Position numbers and translations under genes: made by a program. 64,000 nucleotides of DNA, from the NCBI GenBank assembly GCA_016743235.1, contig VRZD01000014.1, positions 62,001 through 126,000 of the forward strand, in the 5' to 3' direction. Origin of the DNA: Pantanalinema sp. GBBB05 (lineage in GTDB: Bacteria; Cyanobacteriota; Cyanobacteriia; Leptolyngbyales; Leptolyngbyaceae). Positions 51,154 to 60,845 of the stretch are shown here, piece after piece (position 1 is the stretch's first letter; the number at the start of each line of letters is the position of its first letter). A model generated the notes under the pieces. It was given only the letters and a program-made list of their open reading frames with translations. It made no database searches and was not told the DNA's origin.

Positions 51154-52509
51154 CTGGCTACTCGGGTTATTCTCGTAAGACACGGCGAGAGCAGTTTTAA
51201 CGTGGAACGGCGAATTCAAGGCTATACCGATAAGTCCACGCTGACGGAAACCGGACAAGCAACAGCTCAGCTAGTCGGGAAAGCCCTGAGCGATCTGGAA
51301 TTCGATGCCGTTTATAGCAGTCCGCTTAGACGAGCTAAGGATACGGTAGAGATTATTCTCTCTCATTTGAAACAGTCGCCCAAAGCACCTTTGCAAACCC
51401 TCGATCAGTTGAAAGAAGTCAACTTGATGCTGTGGGAAGGATTGCTATTTAAAGAGGTAGAAGAGAAGTATCCCCAAGATTACCTCAATTGGCGGGAACA
51501 ACCTCATCTGCTCCGGATGGTTGTGCCAGGAGATGATGGGCAACCCACCGACTACTTCCCGATCGTCGCTCTATACGATCGAGCCAAGGCATTTTGGCAA
51601 GATTTTCTGCCTCAGCATGAGGGTAAAACCGTTTTACTGGTTGCCCACAGCGCCATTAACCGCGCCTTAATTAGTACCGCGATTGGATTGCCGATCGAGC
51701 AATTCCAGAATTTACACCAGTCGAACTGTGGCATCACAGTACTGAATTTCTCTGGTCGTCTGGGTGAGCAAGTACAAATCGAATCCCTCAACCAAACAGC
51801 CCACTTAGGTGACCCCTTACCCAAACCCCGTAAAGGTTTCCAGGGGGCTCGCTTGTTACTCGTACGCCATGGCGAAACTGATTGGAATCGGCAGAAGCGC
51901 TTCCAGGGACAGATCGATGTCCCGCTGAACGATATGGGACAGATGCAGTCTCAGCAGGCCGCTAACTTCCTCCAGGCGATTCCCATTCGCTATGCCGTCA
52001 CCAGCCCCATGCTACGACCCAAAGAAACGGCTGAAATCATTCTGCAACACCACCCCGAAGTGGAGTTGGAGCTAAATGATCACCTACGGGAAATCAGCCA
52101 TGGTCTATGGGAGGGCAAACTAGAAGCGGAAATTGAGCAGGAATTTCCGGGAGAATTACAACGATGGCAACTGGCTCCCGCCACAGTACAAATGCCCGAA
52201 GGTGAAAATCTACAGCAAGTCTGGGATCGGGCGATCGCAGCTTGGGATGAGATTGTTCAAACGGCGCTAAACCGTCCTGAGCCTGGAATTACCATGGTTG
52301 TTGCCCATGATGCCATTAACAAAGCCATTCTCTGTTATGTGATGGGGTTTGGACCTGAGCAATTCTGGAGCTTCAAACAAGGGAATGGAGCCGTTAGCGT
52401 GATTGATTACCCCCAAGCGAGTCCTAGCCAACCCGTGATGATGGCGATGAATATCACCAACCATTTGGCAGGAGGAGTTCTGGACAAAACGGCAGCGGGT
52501 GCGCTGTAA
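51154..52509 (+). CDS. Two-domain histidine phosphatase (phosphoglycerate-mutase-like), CTG start
   Basis: Two histidine-phosphatase domains follow one another, each with the RHG motif: VILVRHGESS at the start and LLLVRHGETDWN near residue 220. Homologues in cyanobacteria begin MATRVI. Here the matching codons are CTG-GCT-ACT-CGG at 51154, 8 bases after a perfect AAGGAGG (51139-51145). A GTG at 51202 would remove the first RHG motif, including the catalytic histidine. There is no ATG, GTG or TTG between the upstream in-frame stop (51109) and 51202, apart from CTG and ATT codons. The substrate is not known; the cobC-like or broad phosphatase type fits. Length about 451 residues. Confidence 0.87.
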   Translation: MATRVILVRHGESSFNVERRIQGYTDKSTLTETGQATAQLVGKALSDLEFDAVYSSPLRRAKDTVEIILSHLKQSPKAPLQTLDQLKEVNLMLWEGLLFKEVEEKYPQDYLNWREQPHLLRMVVPGDDGQPTDYFPIVALYDRAKAFWQDFLPQHEGKTVLLVAHSAINRALISTAIGLPIEQFQNLHQSNCGITVLNFSGRLGEQVQIESLNQTAHLGDPLPKPRKGFQGARLLLVRHGETDWNRQKRFQGQIDVPLNDMGQMQSQQAANFLQAIPIRYAVTSPMLRPKETAEIILQHHPEVELELNDHLREISHGLWEGKLEAEIEQEFPGELQRWQLAPATVQMPEGENLQQVWDRAIAAWDEIVQTALNRPEPGITMVVAHDAINKAILCYVMGFGPEQFWSFKQGNGAVSVIDYPQASPSQPVMMAMNITNHLAGGVLDKTAAGAL

Positions 52510-52521
52510 AGGAGCAGAGGA

Positions 52522-53865
52522 TTGGTCAGTGAATTGCTCCAGCAAGTACGGATGATCGATCCGGTCACTCAAACGGATCGGATCGCCGACTTGCTCATTA
52601 CTGATGGTGTGATCCGAGCGATCGCAGATACCATCAGCGACTATCCCGCAGAAACCATCCAGCATGACTGCCGGGGGCAAATCGCCGCTCCTGGACTGGT
52701 GGACTTATATAGTCAATCTGGCGAACCAGGTTTTGAAGAACGAGAAACCTTAGCGTCTCTTCTCCAAGCGGCTACCGTTGGTGGCTTTACCCGGCTCGCT
52801 ATTCTGCCTAGCACCCAACCGGCGATCGACAATCCAGCCATGGTCGCCTGGATCAAAGACCGCTACCAGACCTTACAGCGATCGCCCGACCTATCCGCCC
52901 CATCTTCCTCACCTGCGCCATCTCCCTATCTTCCCTCCCTGCACTGTTGGGCAGCCCTCACCCAGGAGGCTCAGGGACAGCAAATGACCGAACTGGCAGA
53001 GTTAGCCACAACTGGAATCGTGGGATTTGCCGATGGTCGAGCACTGAATCATTTATTGCTGATTCGCCGCTTATTGGAATATGGGCAACCGTTGCAAAAA
53101 CCGATCGCGCTGTGGGCATGTGATCCGAATTTGGCGGGTAGTGGGGTGATGCGAGAAGGGTATGAGTCGATTCTATTCGGGTTACCTGGCATCCCAGCGT
53201 TTGCTGAAACGGCTCCGCTCGCGGCTTTACTGGAATGCATTGCTGCTATCAAAACACCTGTGCATCTGATGCGAGTATCTACAGCCCGGAGTGTCCAACT
53301 GATTCAAGCCGCTAAGGCTCAGGGTATACCGGTGACTGCCAGTACCACCTGGATGCATTTATTACTCAATAGTCAGACTGTGGGGAACTATGACCCGAAT
53401 TTGCGGTTAGCCCCACCATTAGGGAATCCCGCCGACCAAGAGGCACTTCTGCACGGTGTGCAGACAGGGATTATAGATGCGATCGCGATTGATCACACCC
53501 CCTATAGTTACGAAGAAAAAACGGTCGCTTTTGCTGAAGCCCCAACAGGGGCGATCGGTTTAGAACTGGCGTTACCCCTACTTTGGCAGGCGTTAGTGGC
53601 TAGCGGTAAATGGTCGGCATTGGAACTCTGGCAGGCCTTGAGTTCTCGTCCAGCTCAGTGTTTGCAGCAACCACCCCCCACGATCGCCCTCAACCAACCT
53701 GCCGAACTGATCTTGTTTGATCCGCATCAGTCCTGGAAAGTAGAGGCTAGTTCGCTGCAATCACGATCGATGAATACCCCTTGGTTGGGACAAACGATTC
53801 AAGGTCGAGTGGTCAACAGGTGGATAGGAAAATCAGAAGGTGACAGCAGCTCATCTATCCGTTAG
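52522..53865 (+). CDS. Dihydroorotase-like protein lacking the metal site
   Basis: This amidohydrolase-fold protein (447 residues) is similar to the dihydroorotase at 54845-56167. The metal-ligand motif DxHxH is replaced by DLYSQSGEPG at residues 61-70, the carboxylated-lysine position reads GIVGFADG, and the later histidine site reads PVHLMRVSTARS. The aspartate in AIDHTPY remains. It should not be catalytic as a dihydroorotase, and may stabilise or regulate another pyrimidine enzyme, like the pseudo-dihydroorotase partners of aspartate transcarbamoylase. The start is TTG 52522 after AGGAG; it follows the phosphatase gene by 12 bases, suggesting an operon. Confidence 0.82.
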   Translation: MVSELLQQVRMIDPVTQTDRIADLLITDGVIRAIADTISDYPAETIQHDCRGQIAAPGLVDLYSQSGEPGFEERETLASLLQAATVGGFTRLAILPSTQPAIDNPAMVAWIKDRYQTLQRSPDLSAPSSSPAPSPYLPSLHCWAALTQEAQGQQMTELAELATTGIVGFADGRALNHLLLIRRLLEYGQPLQKPIALWACDPNLAGSGVMREGYESILFGLPGIPAFAETAPLAALLECIAAIKTPVHLMRVSTARSVQLIQAAKAQGIPVTASTTWMHLLLNSQTVGNYDPNLRLAPPLGNPADQEALLHGVQTGIIDAIAIDHTPYSYEEKTVAFAEAPTGAIGLELALPLLWQALVASGKWSALELWQALSSRPAQCLQQPPPTIALNQPAELILFDPHQSWKVEASSLQSRSMNTPWLGQTIQGRVVNRWIGKSEGDSSSSIR

Positions 53866-53914
53866 CCGTTAAGCAGCGGTCTTTAGCCCGGTCTGCAACA
53901 AGTGTTACTAGCAT

Positions 53915-53950
53915 CATCTAACCGTTCTTCCTCAGCAGAACGGTTGGATG
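53915..53950. terminator. Hairpin between convergent genes
   Basis: CATCTAACCGTTC (53915-53927) pairs with GAACGGTTGGATG (53938-53950), 13 base pairs including one G-U pair, with a 10-base loop. No T-run follows. It lies between the dihydroorotase-like gene and lepB, which converge. Confidence 0.6.
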
Positions 53951-53970
53951 AGAGGGTGCAAGTGACACAA

Positions 53971-54645
53971 TTAATAATTAGGTTCTGGAGTGATTTCCCC
54001 CAACCGATTCATTGGCCAGAACCGTACCACTGCCCGACCGATAATATTATCCCGAGGGACAAACCCCCAGTAATGGCTATCGCAGCTATTGTTCCGGTTA
54101 TCGCCTAGCACCAGATAGGAACTTTGGGGCACGGTGACCGGCCCATACTGATACTCCGGCGCATCCTTGATATATCCTTCTTGCAGTGGTTTACTGTTGA
54201 TGTAAACCTGTCCCTGCCGAATTTCCACCTTGTCTCCTGGTAGACCAATCACCCGTTTAATGAAGGCATCTTTAGGGTGCTGAGTGGGTGCTACAGATAC
54301 AGTTGGGGAGGGCGTAGTCGCGTTAATCCGGGCACTCGTACCGCTGGTACAGACGGAAGACTGGTCGGGGGGCATAAAGACAACAATGTCTCCCCGCTGA
54401 GGCGCTTTAAAGTGATAACTGACTTTATCAACGATTAAGCGATCGTCAATTTGAAGGGTTGGGAGCATGGATCCCGAAGGAATGTAGCGAGCTTCTGCTA
54501 CAAATGTCCGAATGCCAAACGCCAGAATTGCACTTAGCCCTAAAGTTTTCAGAACTTCCATCCAGAGATTTTCTGGGGATTTCTGAGGCAGCTTATTCTG
54601 CGGTTGGTCCTTCTCGTCCGGTGCTTTACCTTCTGCTTGTGTCAT
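53971..54645 (-). CDS. lepB: Signal peptidase I
   Basis: This membrane-bound serine protease removes signal peptides after Sec or Tat export. The catalytic Ser59 lies in PSGSM and Lys130 in KRVIGLPGD. One membrane segment precedes the serine ([19 protein letters not shown]). [19 protein letters not shown] is box E. A 25-residue Ser/Thr/Pro insert sits between the catalytic residues. At 224 residues it is complete. The gene separates the two dihydroorotase-family genes on the opposite strand. Confidence 0.96.
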   Translation of the reverse strand: MTQAEGKAPDEKDQPQNKLPQKSPENLWMEVLKTLGLSAILAFGIRTFVAEARYIPSGSMLPTLQIDDRLIVDKVSYHFKAPQRGDIVVFMPPDQSSVCTSGTSARINATTPSPTVSVAPTQHPKDAFIKRVIGLPGDKVEIRQGQVYINSKPLQEGYIKDAPEYQYGPVTVPQSSYLVLGDNRNNSCDSHYWGFVPRDNIIGRAVVRFWPMNRLGEITPEPNY

Positions 54646-54844
54646 AGGAGAAATGGGAAGATCAGTCGTAAATACTAGGATTAAGCGGTCAATTCCAGTC
54701 TGAAGCTTGATGAACTAGGATTCAGACATGTCACCATCCATCCTAATTCTGGATAATGACAACTGTACAAATATTCTTTGAATTTGGGGTAACAACTCCT
54801 GCCAGATTGTTACCGTTACCTTATCTCACTGCGATCGCCACACC

Positions 54845-56167
54845 ATGTCTATCAATTCCTCCCTACGGATTCGTCAAGCTCAGATTCTATTACCTAACGG
54901 AGAATTTCTGGTTGGAGATGTCCTGCTCCAGAATGGCAGTATTGTGCAAGTGGCTGCCGATCTCTCCGCCGCCTCGATCGATAAAGAAGTAGACGCAACT
55001 GGGCTAACTTTGTTGCCGGGAGTGATCGATCCACAAGTACATTTTCGCGAACCGGGTCTGGAACATAAAGAAGACTTATTTACCGCTAGTTGTGCCTGTG
55101 CCAAAGGCGGTGTCACTTCATTTTTGGAAATGCCCAATACCCGCCCCTTAACCACGACTCAAGCAGCGTTAGATGACAAACTCCAGCGAGCTGCCCAAAA
55201 ATCTCTGGTCAATTACGGCTTCTTTATCGGGGCAACGGCAGATCGGTTACCAGATTTGATCCAGGCAAACCCTACCCCTGGGATTAAAATTTTCATGGGT
55301 TCCATGCATGGAGCGCTACTGGTCGATCAAGAAGCTGTATTGGAAAAGATTTTTGCCTACGGCGATCGCTTAATTGCGGTTCATGCCGAAGATCAGGAGC
55401 GTATTGCCCAACGCCGTCAGGAGTTTGCTGGTAGCACAGATCCCGCCATACATTCCACAATTCAGGATAACCAAGCCGCGTTAAATGCCACAAAACTAGC
55501 GTTACGCCTATCCAAGCAGTATCAGCGCCGGCTGCATATCTTGCATATGTCTACTGCCGAAGAAGCTGAGTTATTGCGTCAGGATAAGCCAGCCTGGGTG
55601 ACCGCAGAAGTCACGCCCCAACATTTGCTATTGAATACTGAGGCTTACCAAACGATCGGGACTTTAGCCCAGATGAATCCGCCCCTGCGATCGGCACATG
55701 ACAACGAAGTTCTCTGGCAAGCGCTACTCGATGGTGTGATTGACTTCATTGCCACCGATCATGCTCCCCATACGTTAGAGGAAAAAGCCCAGCCTTACCC
55801 CAATTCCCCCTCGGGTATGCCAGGTGTGGAAACCTCCTTGCCGCTGATGCTAACTCAAGCCATGCGGGGACGTTGTACCGTGGCTCAGGTCGCCAATTGG
55901 ATGTCTACCGCCGTTGCCCAAGCCTACCGTATTCCCAATAAAGGGGCGATCGCGCCGGGCTATGATGCCGATCTGGTGCTGGTTGACTTAAACAATTACT
56001 ATCCCGTCCAGCGGGCTGACCTGCAAACGAAATGCGGCTGGAGTCCATTTGAAGGCTGGAACCTGACGGGCTTTCCAGTGGTGACGATCGTGGGGGGGCA
56101 AGTCGTCTATGACCACGGCACTTTAAACACCAATGTGCGTGGACAAGCCCTCCGCTTTGACGCCTAA
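54845..56167 (+). CDS. pyrC: Dihydroorotase-family amidohydrolase
   Basis: This 440-residue amidohydrolase has the family motif GVIDPQVHFREPG. The first metal histidine of the usual DxHxH is Gln64, while His66 is kept. The lysine in GIKIFMG (Lys148), histidines at AVHAED (His180) and LHILHMS (His231), and Asp305 in ATDHAPH are present. This QVH form is common in cyanobacterial and Bacteroidetes proteins annotated as dihydroorotase, so I keep the label with reserve. Dihydroorotase closes N-carbamoyl-aspartate to dihydroorotate in pyrimidine synthesis. The second family member nearby lacks nearly all ligands. Confidence 0.82.
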   Translation: MSINSSLRIRQAQILLPNGEFLVGDVLLQNGSIVQVAADLSAASIDKEVDATGLTLLPGVIDPQVHFREPGLEHKEDLFTASCACAKGGVTSFLEMPNTRPLTTTQAALDDKLQRAAQKSLVNYGFFIGATADRLPDLIQANPTPGIKIFMGSMHGALLVDQEAVLEKIFAYGDRLIAVHAEDQERIAQRRQEFAGSTDPAIHSTIQDNQAALNATKLALRLSKQYQRRLHILHMSTAEEAELLRQDKPAWVTAEVTPQHLLLNTEAYQTIGTLAQMNPPLRSAHDNEVLWQALLDGVIDFIATDHAPHTLEEKAQPYPNSPSGMPGVETSLPLMLTQAMRGRCTVAQVANWMSTAVAQAYRIPNKGAIAPGYDADLVLVDLNNYYPVQRADLQTKCGWSPFEGWNLTGFPVVTIVGGQVVYDHGTLNTNVRGQALRFDA

Positions 56168-56194
56168 CTGCAAACAGAGTAGTAGGTAGAACTG

Positions 56195-56677
56195 CTAGTG
56201 AGCAAGCCGAGCCATGATTGTCGTGAAGCTATTGGACTGTCCGATCGCTCGTAGTTCTACCTGCCGACCGACATTAGGGTCATAGGTTAGCCGTAGGTGC
56301 AAATAATCCAAAGGGTAATAGAGTAAGCGTTCTGACCACTCGATCGCGACAATTCCTGGTTCCACTTCTATCCCCTCCCAGTAGGTTTCTGGATAGAGGG
56401 CAGCCGCTTCGTGAGGCTGCAAACGGTACAGATCCAGGTGATAGAGCGGCAACCGTCCCCCCAAATACTCGTTGATCAGGGTAAAAGTAGGACTGTCGAT
56501 CGCATCCGTAATTTCTAATCCGGCTCCGATCCCTTGGACAAGGGTCGTCTTGCCGCTGCCTAAATCTCCTTCTAGCAGTAATACCGTTCCAGCGGGCAGA
56601 AGTTGTCCTAACCGGATGCCGAATTCCCGTGTGGCGATCGCATCGGGTAGATGAATTTGAATACAGTCTGCGGTCAT
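56195..56677 (-). CDS. tsaE: tRNA t6A modification ATPase TsaE
   Basis: This small P-loop ATPase works with TsaB, TsaC and TsaD to make N6-threonylcarbamoyladenosine in tRNAs. Walker A GDLGSGKT is at residues 37-44 of the 160-residue form. [10 protein letters not shown] and YHLDLYRL are family hallmarks. I chose ATG 56677 because its ATGA overlap with the stop of yvcK signals coupled translation; the frame extends upstream to 56704. Confidence 0.93.
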   Translation of the reverse strand: MTADCIQIHLPDAIATREFGIRLGQLLPAGTVLLLEGDLGSGKTTLVQGIGAGLEITDAIDSPTFTLINEYLGGRLPLYHLDLYRLQPHEAAALYPETYWEGIEVEPGIVAIEWSERLLYYPLDYLHLRLTYDPNVGRQVELRAIGQSNSFTTIMARLAH

Positions 56678-58044
56678 GATAATCCTTGCGTTCGGGTATA
56701 CCACCGCACTAGCACCCGAGCTAACCGCTGGGGATCATGCCGCACAACGCCGGTGTGTTCCTCTTCATCAAGCACATTCGCCAGAATCACTCGTCGCCCT
56801 AATCGTCCAATCCGCTCGCGATCCAGGGGAACAGGATTGGAACTTTCTTGGGCATAACGCATTAAGGCTTTGGCAGAAGGTGATTTTTTCTGCACCAAAA
56901 CAGCCTCAAACAAGTGCTTGCCACAGGCGAGGTCGATCGCTTGAATATGATCGCCCACACTATAGCCCTGAGTTTCCCCTTCCTGAGTCATGATGTTACA
57001 GACATAAATACTGGGAGCCGGAGACTGGGCAATCGCTTCGGCGATTTCTGGCACTAGCAGGTTTGGAATAATGCTGGTATAGAGACTACCAGGTCCAATA
57101 ACAATATAATCCGCTTCCTCAATTGCCTTCACAGCTTTAGGTAAGGCAGGCGGATTGGCTGGGATACAACCAATCTGAGCAATCGTGCCTCTGGCCTCCG
57201 TAATTTGCGATTCACCCTCAATCCGGCGACCATCAGTCAACTCTGCCCATAAGCGCACATCACTTAGGGTAGCAGGCAGCACTTCGCCTCGCACGGCTAA
57301 CACCCGCGAACTCGCCGCGATCGCCTGCTCCAAATCACCCGTAATTTCGCTCATAGCCGTCAGGAACAGATTGCCAAAGCTATGTCCTATTAGTCCATCC
57401 CCGGCTCGAAAGCGATACTGGAATAACTCCGTCATCAGTTTTTCTTCATCGGCTAGGGCTGCCAAGCAGTTCCGAATGTCACCAGGGGGCAACACACCAA
57501 TTTCGCGGCGCAGTCGTCCCGAAGATCCCCCATCGTCAGCGACCGTGACGATCGCAGTAATGTTAGCGCTATACTCTTTCAGTCCCCGTAATAGCGTCGA
57601 AAGTCCAGTTCCACCGCCAATCACCACAATCCGAGGTCCGCGATGTAACCGACGATGGGTCAGCAACACATCAATGAGTTCTTCATCCCCATCGGGCATC
57701 AGCACTTCAGTAATTGACCCTAATGTGCGAGTCTGCCCCCACCACACCAATAAGAGACCACCTGCCATGGCTAAAGGACCACTGACCTGGCTGGGAATCA
57801 CATCCGCAATGATATCTAGCAGCCGTCCAATTAGCTGCGTCGTATAAAACACAGGAGTGAGCTTCATCCAGATGGCAAACCCTAGGGTTGTGAGGAGAAC
57901 CCCGCCTGCACTTAGCAACAGCCAACGCTTGACAAATAAACCGGGAGCCAGCCACTTAAACCATTGGTTAACTCGATAGGTAGTCCGACTGCGAGACTCA
58001 TGCTTGAACACATGGAGTGCTTGTTTTAATAAGCCGATGGTCAT
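56674..58044 (-). CDS. yvcK: YvcK/CofD-like UDP-GlcNAc-binding protein with membrane anchor
   Basis: The core domain (about 135-440) begins [20 protein letters not shown] and continues with [14 protein letters not shown] and [12 protein letters not shown], the YvcK/gluconeogenesis-factor signature. In other bacteria it binds UDP-GlcNAc and tunes carbon flow into cell-wall precursors. Unlike Bacillus YvcK it has an N-terminal extension with two membrane segments (about 41-60 and 89-103), as in other cyanobacterial members. Its stop overlaps the tsaE start. Confidence 0.9.
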   Translation of the reverse strand: MTIGLLKQALHVFKHESRSRTTYRVNQWFKWLAPGLFVKRWLLLSAGGVLLTTLGFAIWMKLTPVFYTTQLIGRLLDIIADVIPSQVSGPLAMAGGLLLVWWGQTRTLGSITEVLMPDGDEELIDVLLTHRRLHRGPRIVVIGGGTGLSTLLRGLKEYSANITAIVTVADDGGSSGRLRREIGVLPPGDIRNCLAALADEEKLMTELFQYRFRAGDGLIGHSFGNLFLTAMSEITGDLEQAIAASSRVLAVRGEVLPATLSDVRLWAELTDGRRIEGESQITEARGTIAQIGCIPANPPALPKAVKAIEEADYIVIGPGSLYTSIIPNLLVPEIAEAIAQSPAPSIYVCNIMTQEGETQGYSVGDHIQAIDLACGKHLFEAVLVQKKSPSAKALMRYAQESSNPVPLDRERIGRLGRRVILANVLDEEEHTGVVRHDPQRLARVLVRWYTRTQGLS

Positions 58045-58649
58045 TACAAATGGAAAGGTAAGGGGTAGGGAAAGACTGACGAACCGAGATTTAGAGATGG
58101 AACTGGCAGAAGAGTTAACACTCAGTGCTGATTGAACAATACATTCTCTTTTTCATGGGTGGGGAGAAGTCTCCAGGCAAGTCTCAGTTCTAATCAATAA
58201 AATTGCTGATTTATTCAAGCACTAACCTTGATGATGAGAGTGTTCCTTTATAAATCTCGACTGAATAATTAATGATTGCAGAATCGGTGGTTTTGGACTG
58301 ATACGCAACAGGCTTTGAGCGGATTTTCTCAGAGGAACCTCTATAACTTGGGGAGGAAACGGAAACGGTAGTTAGTTTACAGGGTTTAACGTAGCCCATC
58401 CACGACAATTTGTGCCATAAACAGATGTTGCAGAGCGAGCTAAGTTGAGCTATTCATGGGAAGGCGTTCTGAAGCCTGTGATACATCATCTCTCTGCAAG
58501 CGTACGGCTTTGTTATGATTGCTGCTTCCACCTGTAAGGATTTTGTGAAGGGCTGTTTTAAACTCGCATAGCGTCTTTAATCTCTAGCTGAGGAGATTGA
58601 TTCCTGGACTTAGGTTGATTGGTGATAGGGATTTTGAGTTCACATTCTG
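58045..58649. other. Long intergenic region between yvcK and the Mla ATPase
   Basis: These 605 bases separate two divergent genes. A 65-codon frame on the minus strand (58211-58408) has low-complexity Ser/Lys content and no ribosome site. GGAGGAAACGGAAACGG (about 58353-58369) recalls the GGAAAC repeats of Yfr2-like small RNAs, but no terminator follows it. I see no tRNA or protein that I can support. Confidence 0.4.
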
Positions 58650-59432
58650 ATGGTTGAGCCATTGATTGAGTTGAAGGGCATCTGTAAATCATTTGGCAAC
58701 AGCGTCGTTCTAGACTCTGTTGATCTAACAATTTACCGGGGAGAGGCCTTGGTAATCGTGGGTCCTTCAGGGACAGGAAAATCTACAATCCTGCGGATTA
58801 TCGCAGGGTTATTAGCCCCAGACGCAGGAGAAATCTATGTGCAAGGACAACGACGACTGGGTTTAATTGAGGATGCTGAAGATCCGATCGGGATTGGGAT
58901 GGTATTTCAGCAGTCTGCTTTATTTGACTCGTTGACGGTGGCAGAGAATGTAGGGTTTCTCCTGTATGAACATTCCAAACTGCCCCGACGACGGATCCGG
59001 GAGTTAGTCCATCAACGGTTAGAAATGGTGGGTTTATCGGACATTGGCAATCGCTATCCAGCCCAGCTCTCGGGTGGTATGCGCAAACGGGTTAGCTTTG
59101 CCCGAGCGATTATGGCAAACCCGGAAAATCCCACCAGTACTCCAGAGGTATTGCTTTATGATGAGCCAACAGCCGGACTAGACCCAATCGCCTCTACTTT
59201 GATTGAAGATCTGGTGCGCCAACTGCAACGAGCCGAGGCAGGGTGTAGTACCTATGTCATGGTGACCCATCAGGAAAGTACCATTCGCCGAACCGCCGAT
59301 CGCGTCATCATGCTATATAGCGGCAAAGTGCAATGGGAAGGCACAGTAGAGGATATCGATCGCACAGAAAACCCTTTAATTCGTCAGTTTTTTAGTGGCA
59401 GTGTCGAAGGTCCAATTCAGGTAGCAGGCTAA
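58650..59432 (+). CDS. MlaF-like ABC ATPase of a lipid transport system
   Basis: This 260-residue ABC ATPase has Walker A GPSGTGKST (38-46), signature LSGGM (140-144) and Walker B VLLYDEP (167-173). LSGGMRKR is a hallmark of the Mla/TGD3 type. With the MCE protein gene 97 bases downstream, it fits a lipid transporter working between membranes. No MlaE-type permease gene is in the window; in Synechocystis the permease is also encoded elsewhere. Confidence 0.9.
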   Translation: MVEPLIELKGICKSFGNSVVLDSVDLTIYRGEALVIVGPSGTGKSTILRIIAGLLAPDAGEIYVQGQRRLGLIEDAEDPIGIGMVFQQSALFDSLTVAENVGFLLYEHSKLPRRRIRELVHQRLEMVGLSDIGNRYPAQLSGGMRKRVSFARAIMANPENPTSTPEVLLYDEPTAGLDPIASTLIEDLVRQLQRAEAGCSTYVMVTHQESTIRRTADRVIMLYSGKVQWEGTVEDIDRTENPLIRQFFSGSVEGPIQVAG

Positions 59433-59529
59433 TGAGCAATGAACTGTAAACAATAAGTAATGAACAATGCTGGGTTGAGGATATTCAACTGATGACGAAA
59501 TAGCTCTATAAGGAGTGAGATAGGGGTTT

Positions 59530-60816
59530 ATGCGATCGCGGACAATTCGAGAGGGTTCAGTTGGCTTACTAATTTTGCTGGGGCTAACGCTGTTTGCGGG
59601 ATTAATTTTGTGGCTGCGGGGTTTAAATCCAGCCCAGCGGAGTTATCGAATCGTCGTCGGCTTTGCCAACGTGGCAGGCATGCAAATTGGGTCTGTTGTC
59701 CGTTATCGGGGAGTGGGGGTCGGCAAAATTACTGAGATTCGCCCTGGTCCAAACGGCGTTGAGGTGAGTGTAGATATCACGCCTGCCGATTTAGTCATTC
59801 CCAGAACGGTCAAAGTCCAGGTGAATTCATCCGGTCTACTGGGTGAAACGGCGATCGACATTGTGCCCCTCAAACCACTGACCGCCGCAGTAACCGCTAA
59901 TCCCCTTGATCGAGCTTGTGACCCTAACGTTATTCTCTGCAACAAATCGCAGCTCACGGGTGAAGTGGGACTCAGCCCTGAGGAAGCCTTTGGAGCCGTC
60001 ATCCGCTTTGCCAATACTTATACCGATCCGCGCTTCTTTGAAAATGTCAATTCGGTGGTCAAGAATGGCTCGCAAGCTGCCGCTGAGATTGCTGAACTGG
60101 GGCGCGAATTTACGTCTTTAGCTAAGGATCTGCGCCAAGAAGTCAAAAGCGTTTCTACGCCAATTCGGACGGTGGCGACCCAAGCCAGCCTCACGACGAC
60201 GGAGCTTAACAACTTACTGACAGCCAACCGGGCTACACTGATCGCGACTCTAAATAATCTGAACCAAACCAGCGCCCAACTCCGAACGACCGTTGGCAGC
60301 TTCAATACCATCCTGTCTCAGGCAGAACAGGGAGAGTTTCTACAAAACTTAGAAACATTATCGGCAAATGTAGCGCAAGCTTCGGCAAATTTGCGAGATT
60401 TATCGGCGGCTGTTAATAGCCCGGAAAATCTGACCGTCCTTCAACAAACGCTAGATTCTGCCAGAGTGACATTCCAAAATGCAGAAAAGATCACTTCCGA
60501 TTTGGATGAATTAACTGGTGATCCGCGATTCCGGGATAATCTGCGAAATTTGGTTAATGGTCTCAGCGGATTAGTCTCCTCTACTCAACAACTGCATCAG
60601 CAAACCCAAATCTCTCAAATTCTGTCGCCGATCGCCGCCGAACAAAGACAGATTCAAGCAGAACAGAGCCACCCGGAGACTGCGAGCCAGGGAAGAGAGC
60701 TGGCGGAGCAGCGGAACATCGCAGAAACCGGAAGCCGCCCTAACTCACTAGTGAACCAGCCACCTACCACTCTAAGTAATGAACCAGCGGTGAAAGAGCA
60801 GCAACCATCCCAGTAA
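59530..60816 (+). CDS. MCE-domain lipid-binding protein (MlaD/Ycf22-like)
   Basis: This 428-residue protein has one N-terminal membrane segment (EGSVGLLILLGLTLFAGLILWL) followed by an MCE domain (about 38-120, VVGFANVAGMQIGSVVRYRGVGVG). A long helical, Ala/Asn/Thr-rich segment (about 150-350) can form coiled coils and may reach across the periplasm. The C-terminus is Gln/Glu-rich and probably disordered. It is the counterpart of MlaD and chloroplast TGD2, likely making a hexameric ring that passes lipids. ATG 59530 is preceded by AAGGAGTGAG. Confidence 0.9.
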   Translation: MRSRTIREGSVGLLILLGLTLFAGLILWLRGLNPAQRSYRIVVGFANVAGMQIGSVVRYRGVGVGKITEIRPGPNGVEVSVDITPADLVIPRTVKVQVNSSGLLGETAIDIVPLKPLTAAVTANPLDRACDPNVILCNKSQLTGEVGLSPEEAFGAVIRFANTYTDPRFFENVNSVVKNGSQAAAEIAELGREFTSLAKDLRQEVKSVSTPIRTVATQASLTTTELNNLLTANRATLIATLNNLNQTSAQLRTTVGSFNTILSQAEQGEFLQNLETLSANVAQASANLRDLSAAVNSPENLTVLQQTLDSARVTFQNAEKITSDLDELTGDPRFRDNLRNLVNGLSGLVSSTQQLHQQTQISQILSPIAAEQRQIQAEQSHPETASQGRELAEQRNIAETGSRPNSLVNQPPTTLSNEPAVKEQQPSQ

Positions 60817-60845
60817 TAGTTCCGTTGCCCTCCCTAACGAACCGC

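Noticed and set aside
58353..58369. GGAAAC repeats resembling Yfr2-type small RNA loops
   Set aside because: No terminator hairpin or T-run follows within the expected size, so the resemblance is too weak.
58211..58408. 65-codon ORF upstream of the Mla ATPase gene
   Set aside because: Ser/Lys-rich, no ribosome site, no relatives recognised.
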